NCBI GenBank assembly: GCA_002714465.1
Contig: PAXL01000071.1
Span: 1 to 44,428, forward strand
Reading direction: 5' to 3'
DNA: 44,428 bases
Source of the DNA: Gemmatimonadota bacterium
Lineage (GTDB): Bacteria; Latescibacterota; UBA2968
Shown: piece after piece, positions 17,547 to 27,528 of the stretch
Layout of the letters: the number at the start of each line of letters is the position of its first letter
Position numbering within the stretch: position 1 is the stretch's first letter
Position numbers and translations under genes: made by a program
Notes under the pieces: generated by a model
Databases searched by the model: none
What the model was told of the DNA's origin: nothing
The model's input: the letters and a program-made list of their open reading frames with translations, nothing else

Positions 17547-18766
17547 GAGATCGAGGCGGTAATTTGAGTCAGATCGGCGGTGAATCGATGCTCGATATCG
17601 TCACCGTTGACGAAGAACCGGGGCAGGAGTGTAAGGATGTGTCCCGTCGCACGATCCTCTCGGGAATGGAAGTTCGAGAGAGTCATCCGCTCGTGTTCGC
17701 CAGGCTGACGATCGTCGAGTATGGTGACGGATTCACGCCATAAGAGTCCCGTGCCCCGGTCGACCTCACCGATGACGATCGGGTAGCGCGGCCGATTGCC
17801 CTTAGGGTTCTGCTTGCAGATGTTCCCGATCCAGTAGAGCTTCCCGTTTGAGTGGGGTAGGAGCTGCGAACACGCACTTGGCGAGTTGAAAGCGCTTCCG
17901 TCCTCGTAGACCCAAGGCTCAGGGTTGGTCCACGTTTCCCCACCATCTTTTGAGAATGACATCCATTTGTGGCCCGGCCACTCGTGCGCTACATCGTTGC
18001 TCGCACGCATGATCATCAAAATTGATCCATTCGTCAGCTCCGCGATAGTTGGCTCGATCAAGCCACGGGTTGTGCGTGTTGGATCTGCCACAATCCGATT
18101 GGAGCAGGTCCAGCTCAATCGCAGATCAGCCTGCCACACACCCTTGAGCAGCATGCAGTCCGTGTAGGTGAATCCCAGCCCCGGGTTGTGGTATCCACCG
18201 TCCGGTCCGACGGGTGTGCTCTGAACGGGAATGAGGATCACTCCGTCACTCCGGGTCAGCGGTACCTGACCCCGATCCCCGAGCATCACGCAGTTCTTGC
18301 CCTTCGTCACGCCTGGTAGATGGTGAACTTCGTCGTAGGCGTTACCTTCGTGTACGATCTGTTCACGCACGGACTCGGTTCGACCGCCGTCAGCGGATAC
18401 GGAGTAGTGGAGTGCCCACTGTTTCATTCCTTCCAGCGGATCGTCTGTCGGTAGCACACCCTCGTTCCACATAGATATGAAGCGATCCGTCTTCGGGTCC
18501 AGATATCCTCCCCAGAAATGTCGACGCCCGCTTCCACCTTCGGCTGCGAATCGCATGGGCCACGCGTAATTTTCTTCCCAAGTCTTGCCATTGTCGGGGG
18601 AGTATCGGATGTATGCAACCTCGACGGTGTCGCTTCTCTGCATGACGACGTGTGTACTCATCAGCCGCAGACCCTCATTCTGTGTGTAGAAACAGCCTCC
18701 CATCACACCTTTCCCGGTGCCGGGCGAAGGGACGAAGGTCTCTCTCGAAATGACTTCAGCACGCAA
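17543..18766 (-). CDS. Sialidase-like (BNR/Asp-box) beta-propeller protein
   Basis: A 407-aa protein with several Asp-box motifs (S-x-D-x-G-x-T-W): RYSPDNGKTWEE (about 55-66), SVSADGGRTES (about 140) and SFSKDGGETWTNPE (about 265). The fold is a six-bladed propeller, as in exo-sialidases and related hydrolases. There is no signal peptide, so a cytosolic protein acting on an imported glycoside or a non-enzymatic role are both possible; I cannot place the full catalytic set. The start TTG at 18766 is 6 bases after the MFS stop, and translational coupling to that carrier is likely. Confidence 0.8.
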   Translation of the reverse strand: MRAEVISRETFVPSPGTGKGVMGGCFYTQNEGLRLMSTHVVMQRSDTVEVAYIRYSPDNGKTWEENYAWPMRFAAEGGSGRRHFWGGYLDPKTDRFISMWNEGVLPTDDPLEGMKQWALHYSVSADGGRTESVREQIVHEGNAYDEVHHLPGVTKGKNCVMLGDRGQVPLTRSDGVILIPVQSTPVGPDGGYHNPGLGFTYTDCMLLKGVWQADLRLSWTCSNRIVADPTRTTRGLIEPTIAELTNGSILMIMRASNDVAHEWPGHKWMSFSKDGGETWTNPEPWVYEDGSAFNSPSACSQLLPHSNGKLYWIGNICKQNPKGNRPRYPIVIGEVDRGTGLLWRESVTILDDRQPGEHERMTLSNFHSREDRATGHILTLLPRFFVNGDDIEHRFTADLTQITASIS

Positions 18767-18772
18767 GGATGC

Positions 18773-20137
18773 CTACCCTTGTGAGGGTTCGGTTTGTGTG
18801 GGTGGCTTGGCGTAGATCAGGCAAAGCACTGCAAGCACAAGGGGTAGGACTGCGAAAGAGGTGAGTACGATATGGTAGCTTCCGAACCAGTCCCTTGCTA
18901 TCCCGAAAGGCACGGATCCGAGTGCGGAGCTGCCGACCATCAGGGTCGACGATAGACCTGTAATGCTACCAAGGTAGCGCCGGCCGAAGAATTTCGCCCA
19001 GATCACGCTGCTGACGATGAGCTGCAGTCCGCCGCGTATGCCCATAAAAATACCCATGGTCAGAGCCATCTCGTAGGAGACTAGGTTGGGCGCCATGACG
19101 AGGACAGTGGACTGCAGCACTAGGGCAACGGCGACCATTGCTCTTACAGGCAGGCGATCGATCAGGATGCCTCCCGCAAACTGAACGCACGCGCCGACAG
19201 AGGCGATCGGCAGGAAGATGGACGCTGCCATGGAGGACGAGAGCCCGCTGTCTCTGAAGATACTGAAGAAGTGGAAGGTTAGTCCTGTACTCAGCGCGCT
19301 CATTGATCCCATGGAAGCCGAGATGACCCAGAAGACGGGCGTCCGGATGGCTTCCTCAAGCGTCCAGTTCTCCTCGATCGGTTCAGCCGATTCTTCTTCA
19401 TCAGGAGCTGCGTGTCCATCTGGTTGCAGGCCATAGTCTTCTGGCCGGTTTCGGATGAAGAGCGTGCCGAGCGGCACCATGATCACAGCCAAGCCGACAC
19501 CGAGGAGGATATACGAGGTCCGCCATCCGAATTGCGGAATCATCCAGTTGATAAGGCCGGGGAAGGTGCCGCTTCCGAGCAATGCGGTTGCGACTCCCGC
19601 CAGGCCCATTGCGAATCCACGACGTCGAACCCACCATTGGTTGATGGCATTCTTGCTGACTAGACTCAGGCTGCCCTGTCCGAGCATCCGCAGCAAGAAG
19701 AACCCGACTCCGAGCATCAGCGCGTTCTGGATGAACCCCATGTAGACGCAGGTCACGCCGAGAAGCAGGCTGACGACACCGACGATGGCACGCACCCCCC
19801 GCTTGTCGATCTGACGACCCACAAAAGGCAGTGCAAAGCTGCCGAGCAGAGTGCCGGTGCCATAGAGCGTGCTGACCATGCTGCGGCTAACTCCCAGGTC
19901 TTCGATGAAGGAGTCGATAAAGACGGCAATAGCGTAGGTCTGGCCAGGACTGGTCAGAATGCCGCCGATGGAACCGACGATCAGGACGACCCAGCCGTAG
20001 TAGACGGGGGAAGCGTTGATGATGCGGGAGTGGCGGAGTGGTTGTGGTGAAGGAGATGTATGGGTCACGGTGTTGGGGATTGGAATTGGGTGTGTGGGGC
20101 AGTCAAGAGTACTTTGCCGGCGAGTCTGACCGGTCAC
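18773..20137 (-). CDS. MFS transporter, oxalate/formate antiporter-like group
   Basis: A 454-aa carrier with 12 predicted hydrophobic segments. The typical N-terminus YYGWVVLIVG begins about residue 46, so the true start may be later than the GTG at 20137; a GTG at 20068 is one option, and neither has a clear ribosome site. The motif A-like loop GRQIDKRGVRA is at about 107-117 and an acidic central loop (PDEEESAEPIEENW) separates the two six-helix halves. It probably carries an organic anion or sugar acid. It is the first gene of a two-gene unit with the sialidase-like protein, for which it may supply substrate. Confidence 0.85.
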   Translation of the reverse strand: MTGQTRRQSTLDCPTHPIPIPNTVTHTSPSPQPLRHSRIINASPVYYGWVVLIVGSIGGILTSPGQTYAIAVFIDSFIEDLGVSRSMVSTLYGTGTLLGSFALPFVGRQIDKRGVRAIVGVVSLLLGVTCVYMGFIQNALMLGVGFFLLRMLGQGSLSLVSKNAINQWWVRRRGFAMGLAGVATALLGSGTFPGLINWMIPQFGWRTSYILLGVGLAVIMVPLGTLFIRNRPEDYGLQPDGHAAPDEEESAEPIEENWTLEEAIRTPVFWVISASMGSMSALSTGLTFHFFSIFRDSGLSSSMAASIFLPIASVGACVQFAGGILIDRLPVRAMVAVALVLQSTVLVMAPNLVSYEMALTMGIFMGIRGGLQLIVSSVIWAKFFGRRYLGSITGLSSTLMVGSSALGSVPFGIARDWFGSYHIVLTSFAVLPLVLAVLCLIYAKPPTQTEPSQG

Positions 20138-20291
20138 ACGGAGCAGGCGTTTGAGAACACATCTACAGGACGGTCCTGTCTAGAAGCCGGTGTGCTCGCT
20201 GTATGGGTAGTCACCCTTCGAAACGCCCCCTTTCTTGCCCAGATCTGGAGCCGCACTGGGCTTCCCGTATGGCTTCCTCTGAGTGACTGTC

Positions 20292-22061
20292 TCATTCTTC
20301 TTCAACCCATAGCTGACGCATCTCTTCACTCGATTCGAGGAGGTCGTCAAGAGAGCCGATGGCGTCTATGCGGCCGTCTTTCAGAACGACGATCTGGTGG
20401 GCTCGACGCAGTGCGGGCTTGCGGTGCGAGACGACAAGGCAGGTTGCGTGATCCTGCTGGAAGACTCGCGACCAGAGCGCCTGCTCTGTCTGCACATCCA
20501 GTGCCGACGAGAGGTCATCGAAGACAAGGAGATCGGCTTCGCGAATGAACATTCTGGCGGCTGCCGTTCGCTGGATCTGTCCCCCTGAAAGTTTGACGCC
20601 GCGTGGGCCGACGATCGTGTCGAGCCCGTCTTCGAACGTCGGCAGGTCCTCCTCCATGACACCGCTGTGGATGGCCTCTCCAATCTGGCCATCACTCAGA
20701 GGTAGTCCCATCAGGATGTTATGGCGAAGGGAATCGCTGAACAGTCGCGGGATTTGGGGCGTGTATGCAGATCGAGGCGGTACGAGGAAGGACTTCGGAT
20801 CCTCGACTGTCTCGCCGTTCCAAAGGATGACTCCACTTTTGAGAGGGATTACGCCCAAGAGTGTTCTCAGGAGGGTCGTCTTGCCCGATCCGATCTGACC
20901 GGTTACGACCGTGAAAGATCCCCTTGGGATCGTTAGGCTGATCTCGCGTATTCCATTATCCGAATTAGAATAGGTGTAGGTCAGGTTGCGAAGTTCGAGT
21001 TGCCGAAGTCGGCCCACGTCGGGGATTTTGAGACACTCGATCTTGGGCGTCGGCTCATGGAGATAGATGCGCGTGCTTTCGGAAAGGTGGCTGCTGGGGA
21101 TGTTTTCGACGGTACGGGCCATCCGCAGGTAGCTGACTTCGGCTCGCTTGTGGTTCGTAAGGATCGTGCCGATAAGCGATCCGCTTCTGGCAACCTGCCC
21201 GACGTAGGTCGTGAAGAGAGCGAGATCGCCGACTGTGAACGAGCCGGTCTTAACTTTCTGTGCCACAAGGATCAGGATCACGCCTGTGGCGATGTGGCCG
21301 AGGTTGAAGTTGATCGAGCTGAGGATCTCGTTGAACAGGTTGTCGATCAGCGTCGATCGGCGTCGGGCGTCATTGAAGTCGCGGAACCGCTGTGTGACTT
21401 GTTGCTCCGTTGTCGCGACCTTGATGGCCAAGATCGACTGGAACATCTCGTTGATGAAGTTGGTGGCGCGCTCGGTGGCGATACGCTGTGCAGTCCGATA
21501 CTTGTGGATATACTTGCGCGCGAAGTCGACCACGATGACGACGCAGATGGCTGGCACGATCGTGATGGTCGTGATGATCGGATCGATGCTGGCCATATAG
21601 TTGATCGCGAGACCTGCGAAGACGAGGTTGCCCCACAAGTGGATGTAGCGGTTCAGGTACTGCACGATACCAATAACGTCGTCACGAAAGCGGTTGGTGA
21701 CTTCACCCGATGAGCTTGAGATATGGGTTGGGTCATGGACTTCAAAGATGGCCGTGATCAGGTTGTGACGCAGGAGCGTTTCGATCGCATACCACCAGCG
21801 TGGCCAAGCGTATGCCGATCCCATAAGAGCGATTCGATCACCCACTTCGACAGCGACGAAGAGGGCGACGATCGCGTAGGGTGTGAAACCGGCCTCAGCC
21901 TGTCCTGTGAGGGCATCGAAGAAGCCTTTCATCAGGATGCCGGCGAGGAAGGGCGCGACATCGTCGATTCCTCTGAAAAAGATGGTCGCTATGAACAGAC
22001 CGGGTCTGAACTTCAGGAGCCTCCAGGTCGTCTGACCCATGGTGAGATGACGACCGTTCAT
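20292..22061 (-). CDS. ABC exporter half-transporter (permease fused to ATPase), subunit 2
   Basis: A 589-aa type IV ABC exporter subunit. A six-helix membrane domain fills about residues 20-330 and the nucleotide-binding domain the rest, with Walker [10 protein letters not shown] near 396, signature LSGGQIQRT near 498 and Walker [12 protein letters not shown]. The Walker B has Asp where Glu is the usual catalytic base (F-D-D), hinting at one degenerate site, as is common in heterodimeric exporters. The ATG overlaps the stop of the partner gene as ATGA. The pair probably exports a lipid, peptide or drug-like molecule; substrate unknown. Confidence 0.9.
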   Translation of the reverse strand: MNGRHLTMGQTTWRLLKFRPGLFIATIFFRGIDDVAPFLAGILMKGFFDALTGQAEAGFTPYAIVALFVAVEVGDRIALMGSAYAWPRWWYAIETLLRHNLITAIFEVHDPTHISSSSGEVTNRFRDDVIGIVQYLNRYIHLWGNLVFAGLAINYMASIDPIITTITIVPAICVVIVVDFARKYIHKYRTAQRIATERATNFINEMFQSILAIKVATTEQQVTQRFRDFNDARRRSTLIDNLFNEILSSINFNLGHIATGVILILVAQKVKTGSFTVGDLALFTTYVGQVARSGSLIGTILTNHKRAEVSYLRMARTVENIPSSHLSESTRIYLHEPTPKIECLKIPDVGRLRQLELRNLTYTYSNSDNGIREISLTIPRGSFTVVTGQIGSGKTTLLRTLLGVIPLKSGVILWNGETVEDPKSFLVPPRSAYTPQIPRLFSDSLRHNILMGLPLSDGQIGEAIHSGVMEEDLPTFEDGLDTIVGPRGVKLSGGQIQRTAAARMFIREADLLVFDDLSSALDVQTEQALWSRVFQQDHATCLVVSHRKPALRRAHQIVVLKDGRIDAIGSLDDLLESSEEMRQLWVEEE

Positions 22062-23734
22062 CCGATCGGCGCCTCGAGAGCGGCTCTGAGCAGAATTGAG
22101 AATTGGGACTCCTGATCCTGAACCAGATCGGCTCGCCTTCCGTGTTCCTGGATCTCGCCGGCTTCGAGGATCAGAATGTCATCGACCTTCTCGACCGTGT
22201 CGAGCCGGTGGGCAATAATGATTCCCGTTCTGTTTTCCAGAAGGCGTTCGACGGCGTGGTTTATCTTCCGCTCGGTGGCGGGGTCCAGCCTGGAAGAAGG
22301 CTCGTCGAGGATGACTAGACCGGGATCCTTGAGGAAGACTCGTGTAAACGCCAGCAATTGAGCTTCGCCGGCAGAGAGACTAGAGCTGCCCGTGGCGATC
22401 TCCGTGTCCAGACCGTCTGGCAGGTTTCGGAACCAAGATCCTAGATCGAGGTCCTCGAGTGTCGAGACGATGCGATCGTCCGGGACCGTATGATCGAACA
22501 ACGTTAGGTTCTCGCGGACGGTCGCGTTGAAGAGTTGAACATCTTGGGTAACGAGACCAACGTGTTGACGAAGCTCATCGAGCTTTATCTCTCGGATCGA
22601 TTGGTTACCGAGCCGGATGTCCCCAGTCTGGATGTCGTAGAATCGGAATAGGAGTCGGGTCGTGGTCGTCTTCCCGCTTCCGGTGCGCCCCAAGATGCCG
22701 AGCGTCCTACCGGGCTCGAGAGAAAAAGAGACGTTCTTGATGACCGGTTCGCCGGGGTTGTATGCGAACGTGACGTCGTCGAAGGTGACAGAGAGCGGGT
22801 GCTGTGTCGACAGATCGTCCTGGCCGTCGAGTATGCTCGTTTCGATCCGATGCAGCTCCTCGATTCTCTGTAAACCGGCTGTCGCTCTCTGAAGCTCGTT
22901 GATCTGTCGGCTGATCTGGAACAGAGGTTCGCGAAGCATCGACGTGTAATGGAAGATCAGGTAAACGGCTCCGACCGTGAACGTTCCGTCTCGGTAAAGC
23001 CAGATCCCCATGCCCATCGCTAGGGCGTATCCGAGCGCGAATAGGATGCCCGTGATCGCTTGGAGGAGCTCGCTCATGACCTCGGACTTCTTGACGCGGG
23101 CGAAGACGTCGTTGTTGGCCAAGTGGAATCGGTTGGTCGCATACTGACTCGCGCCGTTTGTCCGGATGTCCTCGATGCCGATCAGGCGTTCCTCGATGAA
23201 ACCGTAGAGTTTTGCATAGCTCTCGCGTTCTGCGGTATAGATCGGTACGGCGATGTTGCGTGTTAGGTTGAGGACGCCAAAGGCAACTAGGGAGAACGCG
23301 GTCAATGCGGTGCCAACGCGCCAGTCTTCGAGGAACACGAGAACCAGTACGCCCGCGAGGAAGACAGCACTGCCCAAGACCTGGAGGACGAATTGTGAGA
23401 AGAAGTTCGAAAGGGCCGTCGTGTCTCCGTCGACACGCTCGATCATTTCACCGGGGCTACGAATGTGGTGGAAGCCCATGTCCAAGTTCAGACAGTGGAG
23501 GGCGAGGTCGTTCCGCATCTTGTTCGTTGCCCGCCAGCCTACATCTTGGCCGAGGTAGGAGCTCAGGATCTGTACGATCTGTCTCGCGAACCCGACACCG
23601 AGAAACAAGAATCCGGCGAAGACGAGGTCGGATACGAGGCCGTCGGCTTGCGCCGTGTCGATGAAGAATCGAAGGATCTGCGGGTTTGCGAGGTTCAGAC
23701 CGATACCCGCAGCCATGCTGAGGGCAAGTGCCAA
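22058..23734 (-). CDS. ABC exporter half-transporter, subunit 1
   Basis: A permease-ATPase fusion of at least 558 aa. Walker [10 protein letters not shown] lies near 350 and Walker [13 protein letters not shown] carries the catalytic Glu. The signature is the unusual LSAGEAQLL, as in one half of asymmetric exporters. The only usual start codon is TTG at 23734, but the same frame stays open upstream to about 23876 and encodes a credible N-terminus (PRVPLRHYLSLL, then TRYLSPHKTRV) leading into the first helix. That part has no ATG, GTG or TTG, so the real start may be a rare codon (a CTG near 23865-23850) or may have been lost by mutation. It overlaps the partner gene by 4 bases. Confidence 0.88.
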   Translation of the reverse strand: MALALSMAAGIGLNLANPQILRFFIDTAQADGLVSDLVFAGFLFLGVGFARQIVQILSSYLGQDVGWRATNKMRNDLALHCLNLDMGFHHIRSPGEMIERVDGDTTALSNFFSQFVLQVLGSAVFLAGVLVLVFLEDWRVGTALTAFSLVAFGVLNLTRNIAVPIYTAERESYAKLYGFIEERLIGIEDIRTNGASQYATNRFHLANNDVFARVKKSEVMSELLQAITGILFALGYALAMGMGIWLYRDGTFTVGAVYLIFHYTSMLREPLFQISRQINELQRATAGLQRIEELHRIETSILDGQDDLSTQHPLSVTFDDVTFAYNPGEPVIKNVSFSLEPGRTLGILGRTGSGKTTTTRLLFRFYDIQTGDIRLGNQSIREIKLDELRQHVGLVTQDVQLFNATVRENLTLFDHTVPDDRIVSTLEDLDLGSWFRNLPDGLDTEIATGSSSLSAGEAQLLAFTRVFLKDPGLVILDEPSSRLDPATERKINHAVERLLENRTGIIIAHRLDTVEKVDDILILEAGEIQEHGRRADLVQDQESQFSILLRAALEAPIG

Positions 23735-23990
23735 GACTCGGGTCTTGTGCGGGCTGAGATACCGCGTCAGGAGGGAAAGATAGTGCCTAAGGGGGACGCG
23801 CGGTTTGCGGACGACGCCTTCGTTGCTAGGGGTCGGCTGATTCGAGTTGATGTGGGTCTCCAGCTTGTCCAGAAGAACGAAGGGCTTGACGGATCAAGCT
23901 TATCCGGTTCTTATAGGTAAGTTACAGGTATAGTGTTTACCAGAGAAAAACTGTTTATGGACTTCGGCTTCGAAAGAGGCCGTTACTGAG

Positions 23991-24098
23991 ATGTTCGAGT
24001 CAGAGGACTACGTGGCTATGGTGTCGGTTCGGGACAATGGCCTTCTGGAGATAAATATGCGGTTGACGCGGGACGTGTGGGAATCTCGCCTGACTTAG
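23991..24098 (+). CDS. Possible 35-aa ORF, unidentified
   Basis: ATG at 23991 to TAG at 24096-24098; the frame is open about 19 codons further upstream without a start codon. The product begins MFESEDYVAMVSV and has no recognisable domain. No ribosome site is visible. A small hairpin (GAGGG/CCCTC, 24099-24112) follows. It may be a remnant of a longer gene in this 270-base space between two minus-strand units, or chance. Confidence 0.2.
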   Translation: MFESEDYVAMVSVRDNGLLEINMRLTRDVWESRLT

Positions 24099-24141
24099 GA
24101 GGGCCTACCCTCTAGGGTTATGCGTTCTCCGAAGTCAGGTG

Positions 24142-25074
24142 CTACTGGCCCGTCGTGGAGTCGACGTTTCGGAAGATGTGCTTCAGACGGGCGACATCCG
24201 CCGCAGGGAGTTCCGGTCGGCCGAAACTCGCGATGTTCTCTTGCAGGTGATCGGGATTGCCCGTGCCGGACAGAATGACGTGTGTACCTGGCTCGTATCC
24301 GCAGAACCGGTATGCGGCGTCGGGGACGCTAAGTGCGCCTCTCTCGTGAACGAGGAAATCGAGTGCGTGGTCCGGGTCGTCTAGGTCCGCGGGATCGATC
24401 TGACCTTCAGCGATCAGACCCTTGATCGTCTCAGCAAGAAAGTTGGGATCGCTCAGTGCCTTCCGAACCGCAAACATTACCTGGATCCCGACGTCGTTCT
24501 CGATCGCCTTCCGGAAGACCTTATCCCGAGCGGTCTGGTTCAGGATGTTGAACCCCACCATGGCAACCTCCCAGATGTCGTCCTCAAACCCTTGCTGCAG
24601 CATTTCGTGTGTTTTGTCAGAGTTGAACATCTCCGTGATGCCGATGTAGCGAATCTTTCCCGCCTCTTTCAGCTTCAACAGCTCCGGATACAGCTCATCG
24701 CGGCACCTCACGTAGTCCCAGGGGAACACGCCGTGCAGGCTGTAGACATCGATGTAATCAGTACCCAGATTTTTGAGGCTTTCTTCGCAGCTTGGAGCGA
24801 CTTCCTCGGCCTTCCGGTCTTGTGAACTCTTCTTGGTCGAGATGACGATCTGGTCTCGAGGGATATCTTCGAGCGCCATTCCGACCAGATGCTCTGTGCC
24901 GTAAGCCTCCGCCGTGTCGACCCAGTTTACGCCAGCTTCGAAAGCCTTGACGACGATGTTGGCAGATTCCAATTCGGATCTGCCAGTCTTCTTGCCGATC
25001 TGGCTTGGGCCGCCGGCACCGAGTCCCATGATGCTGACGTCGAGTCCGGTTCGACCGAGGGTTGTCCTGTCCAT
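24142..25074 (-). CDS. Aldo/keto reductase
   Basis: A 310-aa NAD(P)H-dependent barrel oxidoreductase. Catalytic residues: Asp and Tyr in WVDTAEAYGTEH (about 51-60), Lys in VISTKKSS (about 80) and His in VYSLHGVF (about 114). The region after strand 4 (IGITEMFNSDKTHEML) is longer than in the other two reductases here and resembles the L-fucose/galactose dehydrogenase-like branch only loosely. It lies 93 bases downstream of a Gfo/Idh dehydrogenase on the same strand, and the two may act on successive sugar intermediates. Confidence 0.92.
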   Translation of the reverse strand: MDRTTLGRTGLDVSIMGLGAGGPSQIGKKTGRSELESANIVVKAFEAGVNWVDTAEAYGTEHLVGMALEDIPRDQIVISTKKSSQDRKAEEVAPSCEESLKNLGTDYIDVYSLHGVFPWDYVRCRDELYPELLKLKEAGKIRYIGITEMFNSDKTHEMLQQGFEDDIWEVAMVGFNILNQTARDKVFRKAIENDVGIQVMFAVRKALSDPNFLAETIKGLIAEGQIDPADLDDPDHALDFLVHERGALSVPDAAYRFCGYEPGTHVILSGTGNPDHLQENIASFGRPELPAADVARLKHIFRNVDSTTGQ

Positions 25075-25167
25075 TCTATGTGATCTCTAGAGTGGAATTG
25101 TAATGCTGCGAGCAATCAGCGAAGTTTTCCGTACACGGCAAATTGTTTAGAGGCTGTACCTTAGCTG

Positions 25168-26229
25168 CTAGTACTTGATCGTCACTTCCTTCCCCGCCTT
25201 CTGACTTCTGTAGATCCCGTCCAGAATCGCCATCACCTGCATGGACTGCTCCGCCGGTACTGGTGAGGGGGCACCGTCGACGACGGCCTGTGCGAACTCG
25301 ACGCACTCCTGTGCGTGTGCTTCGAGCTGGTCTCGGGTGTTCATCAGTTCACGGTTGTAGTGCTGCTTGGTATCGTTGTTCGTGGTGAATACCTCACAAT
25401 TGGGCCAGTGACTTCCGCCTTTCTTACCGTAGAGCCACATCTGCATGTCTTCGCCCTGCGTGTTGTGGTGCAGGAGCCAGCTAACTTCAAGGACCATTGT
25501 GGCGCCGTTCTCGAAACGGACGAAGGCGGTCGCCATGTCCTCGACGTCGAACTTCTTCGGGATACGGGCACCTCCGTCCATACGGGTCCAGGCGCCTTTT
25601 TGATTCGCGATCTCTGTGCGCGCGACACCGCTGACTGCGACCGGGCGCGGGTTACCCATGAACCAGAGCGTCAAGTCGAGGATATGCACACCGATGTCAA
25701 TGCACGGACCGCCACCACTATGTTCCTTAAGGATGAATCCTGGTCGTACGGGCGCGCCTGATCGTCTGAGCATCCAGCTGCGCGCGTGGTAGATGTCGCC
25801 GAGCACGCCGGTGTCGAGTTCCGCCTTCATGGCCTTCGACTTGCCCTGGAAGCGGAAATGCTGTGCCGTCATCAAGAGCTTTCTGGACTTGTCTCGGGCA
25901 GCGATCATCTTCTTGATTTGTGCCTGGTTCGGGGCGAGCGGCTTCTCGCAGACGACGTGCTTGCCCGCGTTGAGTGCAGCGATCGATAGGGGGGCATGGT
26001 AGTTGTTCGGCGTACACACGTCGATGATGTCGATGTCCGGATCTCTGAAGAGCTCCCTCGGGTCCGTGACGAGCTTGGTAGCGCCGGTCCTGTCAGCGAA
26101 GGCATCGAGCACCCTAGGATTGATATCGCTGCCCGCGACGATTTCCGTATGCTCCGACGCCTCCCATCCCGGGAAGTGGGAACGCGCAATACCACCGACT
26201 CCTATGATACCGACTTTCAGCTTGGCCAT
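25168..26229 (-). CDS. Gfo/Idh/MocA family sugar dehydrogenase
   Basis: A 353-aa NAD(P)-dependent oxidoreductase. The dinucleotide motif GIIGVGGIARSH is at about 8-19. The EKPLA motif (about 94-98), whose Lys is catalytic, and the C-terminal-domain stretch GGGPCIDIGVHILDL (about 173-187), with its conserved Asp and His, complete the active site. It would oxidise or reduce a sugar, inositol or similar polyol in the cytosol. The ATG at 26229 follows AAGAGAGG by 8 bases. It leads a unit with the aldo/keto reductase downstream. Confidence 0.93.
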   Translation of the reverse strand: MAKLKVGIIGVGGIARSHFPGWEASEHTEIVAGSDINPRVLDAFADRTGATKLVTDPRELFRDPDIDIIDVCTPNNYHAPLSIAALNAGKHVVCEKPLAPNQAQIKKMIAARDKSRKLLMTAQHFRFQGKSKAMKAELDTGVLGDIYHARSWMLRRSGAPVRPGFILKEHSGGGPCIDIGVHILDLTLWFMGNPRPVAVSGVARTEIANQKGAWTRMDGGARIPKKFDVEDMATAFVRFENGATMVLEVSWLLHHNTQGEDMQMWLYGKKGGSHWPNCEVFTTNNDTKQHYNRELMNTRDQLEAHAQECVEFAQAVVDGAPSPVPAEQSMQVMAILDGIYRSQKAGKEVTIKY

Positions 26230-26718
26230 GCTTTTGAACCTCTCTTGTCGTGACTGCCGGACGTGCCTTCCGGCTTATGCGATACGCTGGAACCGTGTGA
26301 AGATAATATCGATACAAAGTGCTGTCTACCTTGCCACGTCATGGCAGCACCATCCGACACGCAAACCGATCTGGTGGGGTCGGACTGCTTGGATTACTGG
26401 CTTTACTCTGGTTCGAATTCGGGGTGGCGTTGCGATAGCCTCAGCAACTGAGCGGGCTGCGCCAAGACGTGTGGCGTCTCGATCCCGTGTTCGGATACCC
26501 ACACGAGGTGAAGGCTGCGGTTCACCCTGAACGGCGCTCGCTTGGCGGGCGCGGTGATCGCGCAGTGCGAATGGAGGAAGACGAACCGGGCGGAGAATAT
26601 CCACGAGGCTTGGAAGGAGCGTATTCAGATGCGGGCTGCGATGAAGGTCCAAGTCGAACGGAAAAGGGGATGACACCTGCTTTATGTCGATCTCATGTAA
26701 TTCGTACAGCAAGACGGC
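26230..26718. other. Intergenic stretch with no supported gene
   Basis: About 490 bases between the PhyH gene and the Gfo/Idh gene, both minus strand. A plus-strand frame (26512-26673) ends in a helical, basic peptide (NIHEAWKERIQMRAAMKVQV) with coding-like composition but no start codon or known domain; it could be a relic. No tRNA or terminator was found. Confidence 0.35.
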
Positions 26719-27528
26719 TTAGTCTGCGGCGAGCTCTTCCTCCGGGTGGTTTTCGAGTCGAGACAGCCAGTAGCCCATGTCGAAGCTGTCGTCGCCAGTG
26801 AGGAATCTCCAGAACTTAATTCGGTTGACATACTCGAGGCGGACCTCGTTCCCGTACCAGGTATGGTTCCGGTTGAGCGCGCGGATGACCTCGTGATCTT
26901 CGATGTCGGCGGTGTCCCAGAGCCGAGTCTGCTTGACCGTCGGGTTTAGTCGAAGTTTGAACATGTATCGCGTTCGATCGGTCATGTTCGGCTGAGCGCA
27001 ATGCCAGATTCCGTGGTGCGCGACGGCGACCGTACCGGCCTCACAGGCCATCGTGACCTGGCCCTTGAAGTTCTGGTAACGTGCAATGTCGCTTTCCGAG
27101 ATTTGTCGGAAGTGGCTGCCCGGCAGGAACGCCGTACCCCCCATCTCTCTTGGCGTGTCGTGTGCGAAATAGAAGAACTGGATATCGAAGTGGACACGTG
27201 TGTCGATGATCGCATCGGCGTGCCAGATCTGACCGCGCGCGCTGCCAGAGTCGACCTTGTGGATAGCGTGGTGATCGTACAGGGGATCCGGACCTGTAAG
27301 ACTGCGGTAGATTCCCTGTATCTCCGGCAGCCGGAAGACCTCACCGATTGGTGAGTCGCGCCAGATCTCAGAGAGCGGCGTACCGCCCTTTGCGCGTTCT
27401 AGCCCGTCTTCGTAGAGCTTGCACACCTCACGGTTAAGGTCGTTAGGTACGAGGTTGTCGAAACGCAGGAACCCGTCGGCCGCGAACTGCGCGACCTGCT
27501 TCGACGACAACAGTTGTTGGTCAGCCAT
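26719..27528 (-). CDS. Phytanoyl-CoA dioxygenase (PhyH) family protein
   Basis: A 269-aa Fe(II)/2-oxoglutarate dioxygenase. The H-x-D is in QIWHADAII (about 102-104), the distal His in HHGIWHCAQPN (about 175) and the 2-oxoglutarate Arg in TDRTRYMFKLR. All catalytic residues are present. The ATG has a strong GGAGGAGG ribosome site inside the 3' end of the preceding 94-aa gene, with which it overlaps by 8 bases. It is unlike the first PhyH protein of this window in length and sequence, so it is not a recent duplicate. Substrate unknown. Confidence 0.92.
   Translation of the reverse strand: MADQQLLSSKQVAQFAADGFLRFDNLVPNDLNREVCKLYEDGLERAKGGTPLSEIWRDSPIGEVFRLPEIQGIYRSLTGPDPLYDHHAIHKVDSGSARGQIWHADAIIDTRVHFDIQFFYFAHDTPREMGGTAFLPGSHFRQISESDIARYQNFKGQVTMACEAGTVAVAHHGIWHCAQPNMTDRTRYMFKLRLNPTVKQTRLWDTADIEDHEVIRALNRNHTWYGNEVRLEYVNRIKFWRFLTGDDSFDMGYWLSRLENHPEEELAAD

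Noticed and set aside
26341..26430. TTCGAAT sequence resembling a tRNA T-loop
   Set aside because: The flanking bases (TCTGG and TCGGG) do not pair, and no acceptor or anticodon stem can be drawn on either strand.
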